Positions 1 through 8,020 of a stretch of DNA of 64,000 nt are shown here, piece after piece. The position numbers and the translations under genes are program-made. Position 1 is the first letter of the stretch; each line of letters opens with the position of its first letter. The notes under the pieces are model-generated. The model saw only the letters and a list, made by a program, of their open reading frames with translations, ran no database searches and had not been told where the DNA came from. Source of the stretch: Flagellimonas hadalis (GTDB taxonomy: Bacteria; Bacteroidota; Bacteroidia; Flavobacteriales; Flavobacteriaceae); assembly GCF_007785775.2 (NCBI RefSeq), contig NZ_VNIK02000004.1, forward strand, positions 1-64,000, written 5' to 3'.

Positions 1-438
1 GATGACCAATCCACCCCAATCGCCTGGAGCAGGAGTCTCGCTGGAAGAAGTCATGACAACGGGAGCTTCAGCAGTACCATTGATAAAGATCTGGGCACCT
101 CTTTCAACACCGATGAAAGCGGCAGTACCCCCAGAGGCCTTGATCACGGTCCCGGCAGGAATGGTCAATGATGCACCAGCTTTCACAATATAAGCTGCGG
201 TAAGACTATATTCTTTTGAAGCATCCAAGTCAGTATCTTCAGTAACATCGCCAGAAAGTTCCACGACCGCATCGGCACAGGGGGTACATGAGCCTCCACA
301 ATCAACTCCGGTCTCATCGCCATTCTGGATACCATCCGAACAGGTGCTGCCACCGCCGCCATTGTCGTCACCGCTACACGATACCACAAAGGCCGTTACA
401 GCGAAACTTAACATAATTTTGAAAAATGATTTTTTCAT
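1..438 (-). CDS. Surface lipoprotein, beta-helix type, C-terminus cut by window edge
   Basis: The first 146 codons are visible; the rest lies beyond base 1. The start MKKSFFKIMLSF leads into a signal peptide with lipobox (VVSC-S), so an outer-membrane lipoprotein is expected. After an SGDDNGGGG linker comes a Cys-rich DGIQNGDETGVDCGG segment, common in secreted Bacteroidota proteins, and then text (VKAGASLTIPAGTVIKASGG) typical of right-handed beta-helix surface proteins. It lies 55 bases downstream of the TonB receptor on the same strand, so the two probably form a receptor/lipoprotein pair. A phosphate link is inferred only from the PhoBR-like genes across the promoter region. Confidence 0.75.
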   Translation of the reverse strand, partial: MKKSFFKIMLSFAVTAFVVSCSGDDNGGGGSTCSDGIQNGDETGVDCGGSCTPCADAVVELSGDVTEDTDLDASKEYSLTAAYIVKAGASLTIPAGTVIKASGGTAAFIGVERGAQIFINGTAEAPVVMTSSSETPAPGDWGGLVI

Positions 439-493
439 AAGTATAGTTTTAGATTAAAGAAATTCAGATTAAACATTTATTGTTTGACAGTTT

Positions 494-3343
494 TTAAAAC
501 TTATAGGTTAGGGAGAGGCTCAAATCAACCCCTTTTTTATAGGATAATGCGGTCACAGGTCCATCTTCCAAGAAACCGGGGATTGCCGGGTTGGTGGTGT
601 CCAAATCACCTTCTGCATTTTCGTTGACACGTTCCACCAACGGATTGAGCAGGTTCCTGACGTTCAGCCCTAGACCAAAATGGTCGCCAAGTTGGGCTGC
701 CGTAATAAAATCAAGGGAGACAAAGCCTTTGTCCACCAAATGTCCCCTACCGGTACTGCCCAAGGCAAAAATGCGGTCGGAAAAATAGTTCCCGGCAAGT
801 GTGGTCCTCAGGTTTTTGTTGTTGGCAAACTCGGTATAGTAACTGATGTCGGCATTGAAAATGAAGTCCGAGGCTCCTTGCAGGGGTGCTTCCGTATTGG
901 TAAAAGCAGCTGCAAAATTGGTTTCTTCGGATACTTTTAGATAATCCAGCTCCTGATTGGTGTTCAGGTAAGAAATATTCCCTCCAACGGACAAGCGTTC
1001 AACCAACATGCTTTCTGCACTTTCTTTTTCATTTTCAAGTACATCCACTTTTACCTCAAGTTCGGCCCCAAAGGCAGTGGCGCTATCACCTGTGTTGGCA
1101 TAACTTAAGTTGTTGGCCGCGGATACGATCAAGAAGGTGTTTATCGGGTTTTCGATATATTTCCCAAATACAGCAAGGGAAACCAGTTCACTTGATGATG
1201 GGAAAAGCTCCCATCTCAAATCAAAGTTGTAGTTCGTTGAATTTTCCAATGCCGGATTGCCCTGTGTATCCTGATTGATCTCTTCTTGGAACAGGAAGGG
1301 GGCACGCTCCTTGAATTGGGGCAATGTGTAGGTCTTGCTGGCAGCAAACCTTAGGTTTTGCTTTTCATTGAGCTCATATTTAAGGGCCAGGGACGGTAGG
1401 AATTCAAAGGTTTCCAACTCGTTGTTGCCTATACCTTGGATCACTGTGCTCCAATCGATCCGTTGAACTATTTGTTCCCCCCTTACACCTGCAAACAGGG
1501 TGAACTTTGGGGTAAACTTGTATTCCAAGGTCAAGAATCCCGCATTGATCTGTTGTTCGCCGCCATAGGTCTGTGGATCCAATGAACCTGCGGTAGAGGC
1601 GGTTCCCCTAAAGGTTCGGATCTGCCAATATCCAGTGCCAGGACCATATTCATCGAAATAGGCATCGATATTGTATGGGTCCACGTTGGGTTGGTTGGCA
1701 ATATTCAATATTTGATAATTAAATTGGGTTGCTTCAAAGGAAACGTCCTTGAACCTGCCATTGTACCCAAGGGTCAATTTGCCATCAAAAGCATCGTCAT
1801 CATTTTTCTTGAACTTGAAGGAAGTGGAAATGTTGGCGGCAAGCTCATCTTCTGTGAGCTCTTGAAAAAATCTGTGGTTGGCTGATGCATCCGATACCAA
1901 TCGGAAAGATTTTGGACCTTGTGGATCATTGTTGGTATAGGGCAACAGTGTGTTCTGTCTTCTATCTGGGACTAGATTCTGCACATTGTTGTACCCTACA
2001 CCCCAGTTCAATTCAAGATTTTCGTTCAAATCGTGGTTTCCCAACAATTGATTGATCATCAGTGTGGTTCTCTCAAAAGTGTTCCTTTGGATGAAACCCC
2101 CTCCGTTGGGAGCATCGTCTTCCCTGTCCAGGATACCATCAAATTCCTCATGCTTTTGCTCCGAATTGTTGAGCATCACGAAGTTGTACTTGATATCATT
2201 GGCCGAGCCCAATCGAAGTCCAACGTTCCCCATAAGGGTAGTAGCGGTTTCGTAGCTATACCTTTGATAGTCAAAATCAGAGTTTGGCAGTCCCGTTCCC
2301 AAGTTGGGAGCACCCCTGTTGACCCCTTCCCGGTATGAATTTTTATTGCTAAAGGACCCAACGGCAAAAAAGTTCAATGTGGAATTTTCACCGATATTGA
2401 ATGAATCCCCGCCTTTAAGGGAAAGGCTTGAATTGATGGGAGTACTTCTTGTTTCGCGGTCCCAACTGGTATCAAAGGTATTGTTGAAAGGATTGTCGGG
2501 GATTTCCTTATTATAAAATCCAGAAAAGTCAGGTCCTTCATAAAGGTAGAAATCCTCAACACCAATGGCCTCAGAGTTGGCTCCTGAACTTACACCTAGC
2601 TCCAAAAAGCCAGCCCCCGTATAGTTGCGCGAAACTATATTGATGTTGGCTCCGGCAAAGTCGCCATAGTTTTTGGCATTGTACGTCTTGTCAATTCCGA
2701 TGGATTCAATAATAGATGTACCGAAAAGACCCAAATCGATGTTCTTCTTCGCGGTATTGTTCGAAGGTAGAGGAAGTCCGTTCAAGGTTGTAATGTTGTA
2801 ACGGTCCCCCAGACCACGCACATACACGTTCCCCGTACCTTCTTCCCTAGCGATTCCGGTCACTTTGGTCACTGCGGTGGCGGCATCACTGGCCCCTTTT
2901 CTGGCCAGTTCCTGTGCGCCAATGGAGGTTTCCAGCGTAATGGTTCTTTTTTGGTCCAATAGCAAGGCAACTTCAGAATCTTTTCTGGCAACCGTGGTGA
3001 CAACGACCTCGTCCAGAGCAACACCTTGCGAAGCGCTCATAGGTACGTCAATACTGGTCACTTTGCCTGCAACCACTTCAATATTGGGAATTTCGACAGT
3101 TTCGTAACCCAAGAAACTAAATGATAAAGTGTAGGTTCCGGGCTCCACATTGGGAATTTCGTAGAGACCATCAAAATCTGATGTCGTACCCAAAGTGGTC
3201 CCTTTAATAAGGATGTTGGCAAATGCTAGAGGCTCATCGTTCTGCTCTCTGTCCGTGAGTTTACCAACGATGCCCCCGGTGGTTTGCTGTGCATAAGTAT
3301 AGGTTGCAAAGGCAAACACAAAAATCAATAAAAAGTATTTCAT
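494..3343 (-). CDS. TonB-dependent receptor with CarboxypepD-like N-terminal domain
   Basis: This is a 949-residue outer-membrane active transporter. A Sec signal peptide (MKYFLLIFVFAFATYTYAQ) is followed by a carboxypeptidase-regulatory-like beta-sandwich (about 25-105), a TonB-box region (ALDEVVVTTVARK), the plug (about 125-240, with VYVRGLGDRYNITTLNGLPL) and a long beta-barrel ending in SLSLTYKF with terminal Phe. It is not SusC-like: no SusD follows. It is paired with a beta-helix lipoprotein downstream and is divergent from a PhoB/PhoR-like pair. Control by that pair is suggested by 11-bp GTTA repeats in the shared upstream region. The substrate is unknown; phosphate or an organophosphate is an inference from context. 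Confidence 0.9.
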   Translation of the reverse strand: MKYFLLIFVFAFATYTYAQQTTGGIVGKLTDREQNDEPLAFANILIKGTTLGTTSDFDGLYEIPNVEPGTYTLSFSFLGYETVEIPNIEVVAGKVTSIDVPMSASQGVALDEVVVTTVARKDSEVALLLDQKRTITLETSIGAQELARKGASDAATAVTKVTGIAREEGTGNVYVRGLGDRYNITTLNGLPLPSNNTAKKNIDLGLFGTSIIESIGIDKTYNAKNYGDFAGANINIVSRNYTGAGFLELGVSSGANSEAIGVEDFYLYEGPDFSGFYNKEIPDNPFNNTFDTSWDRETRSTPINSSLSLKGGDSFNIGENSTLNFFAVGSFSNKNSYREGVNRGAPNLGTGLPNSDFDYQRYSYETATTLMGNVGLRLGSANDIKYNFVMLNNSEQKHEEFDGILDREDDAPNGGGFIQRNTFERTTLMINQLLGNHDLNENLELNWGVGYNNVQNLVPDRRQNTLLPYTNNDPQGPKSFRLVSDASANHRFFQELTEDELAANISTSFKFKKNDDDAFDGKLTLGYNGRFKDVSFEATQFNYQILNIANQPNVDPYNIDAYFDEYGPGTGYWQIRTFRGTASTAGSLDPQTYGGEQQINAGFLTLEYKFTPKFTLFAGVRGEQIVQRIDWSTVIQGIGNNELETFEFLPSLALKYELNEKQNLRFAASKTYTLPQFKERAPFLFQEEINQDTQGNPALENSTNYNFDLRWELFPSSSELVSLAVFGKYIENPINTFLIVSAANNLSYANTGDSATAFGAELEVKVDVLENEKESAESMLVERLSVGGNISYLNTNQELDYLKVSEETNFAAAFTNTEAPLQGASDFIFNADISYYTEFANNKNLRTTLAGNYFSDRIFALGSTGRGHLVDKGFVSLDFITAAQLGDHFGLGLNVRNLLNPLVERVNENAEGDLDTTNPAIPGFLEDGPVTALSYKKGVDLSLSLTYKF

Positions 3344-3363
3344 TCTCAGCTAAGTATTTGGCG

Positions 3364-3371
3364 CAAAGAAC
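3364..3371 (-). promoter_or_regulatory. Weak -7-like box for the TonB receptor
   Basis: On the minus strand this reads GTTCTTTG, two mismatches from the Bacteroidota -7 consensus TAnnTTTG, 21 bases before the receptor start. The position where a -33 element would lie (about 3391-3394) coincides with the first 11-bp repeat. That arrangement is what an activator-dependent PhoB-type promoter would look like. This is inference from spacing only. Confidence 0.3.
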
Positions 3372-3391
3372 GCCACATGCTGTAAAAGCGA

Positions 3392-3446
3392 TGTTAGCTC
3401 GCTGTTAAGTGTTCTTTTGCTTATCGTTACAATAAGGTTACCAGAT
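3392..3446. promoter_or_regulatory. Pho-box-like tract of 11-bp direct repeats
   Basis: GTTA occurs at 3393, 3404, 3426 and 3437, an exact 11-base period with one degenerate unit (3414-3424). The units read TGTTAGCTCGC, TGTTAAGTGTT, CTTTTGCTTAT, CGTTACAATAA and GGTTACCAGAT. A further ATTA (3445) and GTTA (3456) pair, again 11 apart, follows out of phase. PhoB/PhoP-family regulators bind direct repeats with an 11-bp period. The tract sits between a PhoB-like regulator gene and the TonB receptor, so autoregulation plus receptor control is plausible. Confidence 0.5.
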
Positions 3447-3463
3447 TAAATCAACGTTAAGCA

Positions 3464-3495
3464 TTTATGCCGTTATAGTATTATCTTTACATTTG
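3464..3495 (+). promoter_or_regulatory. Promoter of the response regulator/kinase pair
   Basis: A perfect Bacteroidota -7 box TACATTTG (3488-3495) is preceded, after 20 bases, by TTTA (3464-3467), one mismatch from the TTTG -33 element. The start codon is 27 bases downstream of the -7 box. Confidence 0.6.
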
Positions 3496-3521
3496 GGCGT
3501 TTAACATAGAAATACCATCCC

Positions 3522-4208
3522 ATGAAAACGAAGGACATTAAGATTCTACTTGTTGACGATGAACCTGATATTCTGGAAATTGTAAGCTACAACCTGGCCT
3601 CTGAAGGTTATGAAGTCTTTACCGCCAAAAATGGTGTGGAAGGTGTGGCCAAGGCCAAGAAAAAGGCTCCCCATTTGATCATCATGGACGTGATGATGCC
3701 CGAAATGGACGGTATCGAAGCCTGTGAGGTGATACGCAATACGCCCGGGCTTGAAAATACCATCATAACTTTCCTTACAGCACGTGGTGAGGACTATTCC
3801 CAAGTGGCCGGTTTTGACGCCGGGGCCGATGACTACATTACCAAGCCTATAAAACCAAAGGTTTTGGTGAGCAAGGTGAAGGCACTGCTCAGGAGGTTGA
3901 AAGAGGACAAGAAGGAAGTGGAGGACATTGTAAAGGTAGGCGACATTGTCATCAACAGGGAAGAATACAAAATTATCAACAATGGGGAGGAAATCGTTCT
4001 GCCCAGAAAAGAATTTGAACTATTGTCCCTATTGACCTCCAAACCCAACAAGGTTTTCAAGCGTGAAGTGATCCTGGACAAGGTCTGGGGCAACGAGGTC
4101 GTGGTTGGCGGGCGCACCATCGATGTGCACATCAGAAAACTTCGGGAGAAAATAGGTGATGACCACTTCAAAACCGTCAAAGGGGTAGGGTATAAGTTTG
4201 TTCTTTAA
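3522..4208 (+). CDS. PhoB/OmpR-family response regulator
   Basis: A cytoplasmic DNA-binding response regulator of 228 residues, normal for the OmpR/PhoB family. The receiver domain (about 6-120) shows the acidic pair D12/D13, phosphoacceptor D56 in LIIMDVMMPEMDG, and the conserved Lys in DDYITKPIKPK. The C-terminal winged helix (about 135-228) has the typical RKEFELLSLL, GGRTIDVHIRKLREKIG and TVKGVGYKF segments. Its stop overlaps the kinase start by one base (TAATG), so the two are co-translated. Domain order and the partner kinase resemble PhoB/PhoR, but this does not prove phosphate sensing. Confidence 0.93.
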   Translation: MKTKDIKILLVDDEPDILEIVSYNLASEGYEVFTAKNGVEGVAKAKKKAPHLIIMDVMMPEMDGIEACEVIRNTPGLENTIITFLTARGEDYSQVAGFDAGADDYITKPIKPKVLVSKVKALLRRLKEDKKEVEDIVKVGDIVINREEYKIINNGEEIVLPRKEFELLSLLTSKPNKVFKREVILDKVWGNEVVVGGRTIDVHIRKLREKIGDDHFKTVKGVGYKFVL

Positions 4209-5266
4209 TGGCCATCAAGCTAAAGAAGTCATATAAATTTGCTTTAAGGTCGTCCCTACTGGTAACCATTTTTGTTTCTGCTCTTTTTGTGGCCTTCCTT
4301 TTGCAAATAGGCCGATTCGACGACTGGCCGTATGCCATTTTGTTTGCCATCATCTGTTTCCTCGTCTGCTTTGTCGTCATCCAGATCAGGGTGGAGCGTT
4401 TCATCTACAGGCGCATCAAAAAAATATATGACGATGTGTCCCTCCTCGAATCCACATCATTTTCTTCAAAACCCGTCACCACGGATATGAAGACCCTTAC
4501 CGAAGAGATCGAAAAGTTTGCCGAAGGCAAGAAGATAGAGATCGACACCTTGAAGATACGCGAGGAGTACCGAAGGGATTTTTTGGGGAACGTGTCCCAT
4601 GAGCTCAAGACTCCACTCTTCACCGTACAGGGCTACATACTCACGTTGCTGGATGGTGCCATGAACGACAAAAAACTACGCCAAAAATATCTGCAAAGGG
4701 CCAGTAAAGGGGTGGAGCGTCTTATCTATATTGTCAAGGATTTGGACCTCATCACCAAATTGGAAGTTGGTGATCTGAAATTGACACGGGAGGATTTTGA
4801 TGTCATCGAACTCATACAGAACACGTTTGACCTGCTAGAGATGAAGGCGGCCCAAAAACAGATAGCCCTCGTTTTTGATATGGAATACCCAAACCCTGTA
4901 TATGTGAATGCGGATCGGGAGAAAGTCCAACAGGTGATCAGTAACCTTTTGGTCAACTCCATCAAATACGGCCATGCGAACGGAACCACTGAGGTCAGTG
5001 TGGAAAACCTGATCAAGAACAAGGTCATTATCAGAGTGACGGACAATGGTTCTGGGATTCCCAAGCAGCACATTCCGCGGCTTTTTGAACGCTTTTATCG
5101 TGTGGACCAGAGCGGTAGCCGGAGTGAGGGAGGGTCTGGCCTGGGCCTTTCCATCGTGAAGCACATCATTGAGGCCCACGGCGAAAAAATCTATGTGGAA
5201 AGCGAAGTGGGCGTAGGTTCCGAGTTTTCGTTCACCTTGGAAAAGACCGCAAAAAGGGCCGAATAA
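4208..5266 (+). CDS. PhoR-like membrane sensor histidine kinase
   Basis: A 352-residue inner-membrane sensor kinase. Two N-terminal transmembrane helices (about 13-35 and 40-60) are separated by only a few residues, so there is almost no periplasmic sensor. The DHp helix carries H131 in FLGNVSHELKTPL. The HATPase_c domain shows the N box (QQVISNLLVNSIKYG), G1 (VTDNGSGIP) and G2 (GGSGLGLSIVKHIIEAHG). The minimal periplasmic loop fits PhoR-type kinases that sense through a membrane partner. The last 76 bases overlap the end of the convergent glycosyltransferase gene. Confidence 0.92.
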   Translation: MAIKLKKSYKFALRSSLLVTIFVSALFVAFLLQIGRFDDWPYAILFAIICFLVCFVVIQIRVERFIYRRIKKIYDDVSLLESTSFSSKPVTTDMKTLTEEIEKFAEGKKIEIDTLKIREEYRRDFLGNVSHELKTPLFTVQGYILTLLDGAMNDKKLRQKYLQRASKGVERLIYIVKDLDLITKLEVGDLKLTREDFDVIELIQNTFDLLEMKAAQKQIALVFDMEYPNPVYVNADREKVQQVISNLLVNSIKYGHANGTTEVSVENLIKNKVIIRVTDNGSGIPKQHIPRLFERFYRVDQSGSRSEGGSGLGLSIVKHIIEAHGEKIYVESEVGVGSEFSFTLEKTAKRAE

Positions 5267-6303
5267 TCTATATCGGACTCAAATTGGGCAAGCCCCTTGA
5301 AATCCTCCATCCGTGACAGTTCCGAAAGTTTGAATGCATCTTGCTCACAGTAGGGCACCAATTCCTGTTTTTCCAATCGCTTGGCCAAATATTCCTGTTC
5401 GTACTGCCCCGGAGTAGGGATGAAAAATGCCTTTTTTTCCAGTTTGGCCAGATCCATGACCGTGGTGTAGCCCGATCGGCACAACACTTTGGCGCTTTGG
5501 TTCAATGCTTCTTGGAGGGCATCGGATTTCATGAAATTGTATAGGTGGAGGCTTCCCTTGGCCAATTTTTGCTCCTCGAAGGTCTGTTCCTCTTCAATTT
5601 TTCCACGCACAAAAACGATGTTTCCCTCAAATCCTTGGAGTTCCTTCAACAATTTTTCCTCCAAAAAGGTGCGCTGGGGCTCCGGGCCGGAAAGCAACAC
5701 CATAAGGTCATGGGTAATAGGGACATCCAATTTTTCAAAACGGCTCAGCGGCCCCAAGTAGGCAATCTTCAACTTGGATTTCTTCAAGTGTCCCAATTTG
5801 CCTGTCAGGTTGGGTTTTCCCTCAACATCGGGTACCCAGCAGGCACCGAATTTCTGTATAATTTTCTGGTGCGCCTTGGAACTCATCCAAGTGGTATTTC
5901 CCGAGAGTACGTTCAACTGGTGGGTGATGAACACACAGGGCACTTTTTTATAAAATGCCCCCAAACGGTTATCAGAAATGATCCCGTCCAGCCCATGTTC
6001 CTTCACCAATCGCTTCACTTCCTTTTTTTCCTTGGCCATGGCCTTTATCACCTTCGGGGAGTCCCAGATCATCTTGATCTTGAAGTTTTTTCCCTTTTCG
6101 GCATAGGTGATCTTGTATGAGGGCAGTTCAAAAGAGGGCAGTTCCGGAAATTCCTTCTGCAGCAATGACAGGGCGACCCCGTCCGAAGCAAGGTATGGCT
6201 GGTGGCCGTGCTCCAGCAAAGCCCGAACTATGGGGATGCACCTTGTGGCATGCCCAAGGCCCCAATTCAACGGGGCGACCAAAATCCGCTTGGAATTGAA
6301 CAT
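5191..6303 (-). CDS. MurG-like glycosyltransferase (GT28-type fold)
   Basis: A 370-residue GT-B fold enzyme. The N-terminus RILVAPLNWGLGHATRC has the glycine-rich loop and His typical of the UDP-GlcNAc transferase/MurG superfamily. The C-terminal half contains the nucleotide-sugar region VLCRSGYTTVMDLAKL and PTPGQYEQEYLAKRLE. No transmembrane helix is seen, so it is cytosolic or peripheral. Family members transfer sugars to lipids or glycans; the acceptor cannot be read from the sequence. Its C-terminal tail (about 25 residues) is read from DNA that also encodes the end of the kinase on the other strand. Confidence 0.8.
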   Translation of the reverse strand: MFNSKRILVAPLNWGLGHATRCIPIVRALLEHGHQPYLASDGVALSLLQKEFPELPSFELPSYKITYAEKGKNFKIKMIWDSPKVIKAMAKEKKEVKRLVKEHGLDGIISDNRLGAFYKKVPCVFITHQLNVLSGNTTWMSSKAHQKIIQKFGACWVPDVEGKPNLTGKLGHLKKSKLKIAYLGPLSRFEKLDVPITHDLMVLLSGPEPQRTFLEEKLLKELQGFEGNIVFVRGKIEEEQTFEEQKLAKGSLHLYNFMKSDALQEALNQSAKVLCRSGYTTVMDLAKLEKKAFFIPTPGQYEQEYLAKRLEKQELVPYCEQDAFKLSELSRMEDFKGLAQFESDIDYSALFAVFSKVNENSEPTPTSLST

Positions 6304-6317
6304 GAGCGCAAAAAAAC

Positions 6318-6325
6318 AAAATGTA
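6318..6325 (-). promoter_or_regulatory. Possible -7 box for the glycosyltransferase
   Basis: The minus strand reads TACATTTT, one mismatch from TAnnTTTG, 14 bases before the glycosyltransferase start. No clear -33 element was found. Confidence 0.3.
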
Positions 6326-6344
6326 AATTGCTTGTGGATTTCCT

Positions 6345-6352
6345 TAGTTTTG
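6345..6352 (+). promoter_or_regulatory. -7 promoter box for trmB
   Basis: TAGTTTTG is a perfect match to TAnnTTTG, 36 bases before the GTG start of trmB. I see no convincing TTTG at the -33 distance. Confidence 0.45.
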
Positions 6353-6388
6353 CGAAATCATTAAATTTTTGGTCAATTCAGGACAGAA

Positions 6389-7069
6389 GTGGGAAGCAAG
6401 AACAAACTTAAGCGGTTCAGGGAGAACGAGACATTTTCAAACGTGGTACAGCCTACGAGGGATGAGGTCCTGCAAGGATTCAAGTTTAAGGGCGATTGGG
6501 CCTCGTTTTTTGGGAACACCAATCCCATTGTCCTGGAACTTGGCTGCGGCAAGGGCGAATACACCATTGGTCTGGCCGAAAGGAACCCGGACAAGAACTA
6601 TATCGGTGTGGACATCAAGGGAGCACGGTTTTGGCGTGGGGCCAAGGTCGCTGTGGAGAAGCAATTGTCCAACGTGGCATTCCTTCGCACCCAAATCGAA
6701 TTGGTGGACCACCTTTTTACTGAAAATGAAGTGGAAGAGATCTGGATCACTTTCCCAGACCCGCAGATCAAGTACAAGCGGACCAAACACAGGCTCACCA
6801 ACCCCGTTTTTTTGGAAAAATACAGACATATTCTGAAAAAGGGGGGCACAGTGAACCTAAAGACGGACAGCGAGTTCATGCACGGCTATACGCTTGGCCT
6901 ATTGCAGGGGCTGGGACATGAAATTTTATACGCCAACCACGATGTCTATAAAAACAGTGGAAGCCCCGCAGAAGTTTTGGAAATCCAGACTTTCTATGAA
7001 AATCAGTATCTTGAGAAAGGAAAACCGATTACATATATCCAGTTTAAGTTAGGATCCACTGACCAATGA
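6389..7069 (+). CDS. trmB: tRNA (guanine-N7-)-methyltransferase
   Basis: A SAM-dependent enzyme that makes m7G46 in the variable loop of tRNA. It has 226 residues, the usual size. Motif I is LELGCGKGEYT, followed by GVDIKGARFWRGAK and the catalytic/tRNA-binding WITFPDPQ with TKHRLTNPVFL. The start is GTG; no in-frame ATG lies upstream, and MGSKNKLKRFRENETF matches the normal start of flavobacterial TrmB. It heads a tight three-gene unit: its stop overlaps the start of the LysE-type exporter (ATGA). Confidence 0.95.
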   Translation: MGSKNKLKRFRENETFSNVVQPTRDEVLQGFKFKGDWASFFGNTNPIVLELGCGKGEYTIGLAERNPDKNYIGVDIKGARFWRGAKVAVEKQLSNVAFLRTQIELVDHLFTENEVEEIWITFPDPQIKYKRTKHRLTNPVFLEKYRHILKKGGTVNLKTDSEFMHGYTLGLLQGLGHEILYANHDVYKNSGSPAEVLEIQTFYENQYLEKGKPITYIQFKLGSTDQ

Positions 7070-7695
7070 CCCATATCCTCATCCTTTTTTTTGCCACATT
7101 TTCGGCAGCCTTCATGGCCACTGTGCCGCCGGGATTGCTCAACATGAATGCGGCCAAGATCAGTGTGGAAAAGGGAAAGGTCAACGGAGTCATCTTCAGT
7201 CTTGGGGTGTCTTCCATGATCATGGTGCAGGCCTATATCGCAGTCTTCATCTCCAAATTTTTATATCGAAACCCTGAGGTCATCGACATCCTCCTCAAAA
7301 TTGCCATTGCCATATTTGCCTTTTTTGCGTTGTATTTTTTTATAGCGGCAAAGCGGAAGAAAACACAAAAAATCAAAAAGGTGAACCTGAGCAAGAAGAA
7401 CAGTTTTTTCAAGGGGATACTTTTGGCGGCCGTCAACCTGCTCACCATTCCCTATTACAGTGGACTCAATGCCATGTGGAACGAAGCCGGATGGATCAAG
7501 TTTGAGGCCAAGGACATTACCACCTTTGTGGTGGCGGCCGGTGCCGGAACGTTCTCCGTGCTCTACCTCTACACCTTCTATTTTGATAAATTGGAGACCA
7601 AGACCAACCGCTTCTCCAAAAATTCCAATTATATCCTGAGCGCGCTCATGCTTTTGCTGTTGGTGATCACCCTTATTCGGATTTTTTACCGTTGA
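7066..7695 (+). CDS. LysE/RhtB-family exporter
   Basis: A 209-residue inner-membrane protein with about six predicted transmembrane helices. The N-terminal segment (LILFFATFSAAFMATVPPGL followed by NMNAAK) matches the LysE family, where a conserved PGP/PGL-type turn ends the first helix. A basic cytoplasmic loop (AAKRKKTQKIKKVNLSKKN) follows the third helix. Family members export amino acids or related small metabolites; the substrate is not readable. It is translationally coupled to trmB upstream and lies one base before the alkyltransferase-like gene. Confidence 0.8.
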   Translation: MTHILILFFATFSAAFMATVPPGLLNMNAAKISVEKGKVNGVIFSLGVSSMIMVQAYIAVFISKFLYRNPEVIDILLKIAIAIFAFFALYFFIAAKRKKTQKIKKVNLSKKNSFFKGILLAAVNLLTIPYYSGLNAMWNEAGWIKFEAKDITTFVVAAGAGTFSVLYLYTFYFDKLETKTNRFSKNSNYILSALMLLLLVITLIRIFYR

Positions 7696-7696
7696 T

Positions 7697-8020
7697 ATGG
7701 AAGAGGAAAATTTCTTTGACAAAGTATATGCGGTGGCAAGGGAAATCCCCTATGGGAAGGTCACTTCGTATGGAGCCATTGCCAAATACCTCGGTGCCGC
7801 CCGCAGCGCCCGAATGGTGGGTTGGGCGATGAACAATTCGTCTGCGAAGGATGTACCCGCACACAGGGTGGTGAACCGCGTTGGGGTACTTACAGGGAAA
7901 CACCATTTTGGGGGCACCAATCTGATGCAACAACTCTTGGAAAATGAGGGCATCAAGGTGAAGGACAACCAGATTGTGGATTTCCCAAAACATTTTTGGG
8001 ACCCAGGAAAAGAGCTTTAA
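7697..8020 (+). CDS. Alkyltransferase-like (ATL) DNA-damage-binding protein
   Basis: 107 residues, matching the C-terminal DNA-binding half of O6-methylguanine-DNA methyltransferase. The helix-turn-helix region IPYGKVTSYGAIAKYLG and the arginine finger context (AARSARMVGWAM) are present. The active-site PCHRV motif reads PAHRVVN, so the acceptor Cys is replaced by Ala. Known ATL proteins bind O6-alkylguanine lesions without repairing them and hand them to nucleotide excision repair. It ends convergently with the amidase gene, sharing four bases. Confidence 0.88.
   Translation: MEEENFFDKVYAVAREIPYGKVTSYGAIAKYLGAARSARMVGWAMNNSSAKDVPAHRVVNRVGVLTGKHHFGGTNLMQQLLENEGIKVKDNQIVDFPKHFWDPGKEL

Noticed and set aside
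2..193. 63-codon plus-strand frame at the window edge
   Set aside because: It is the opposite strand of the truncated lipoprotein gene, whose signal peptide and frame are convincing.
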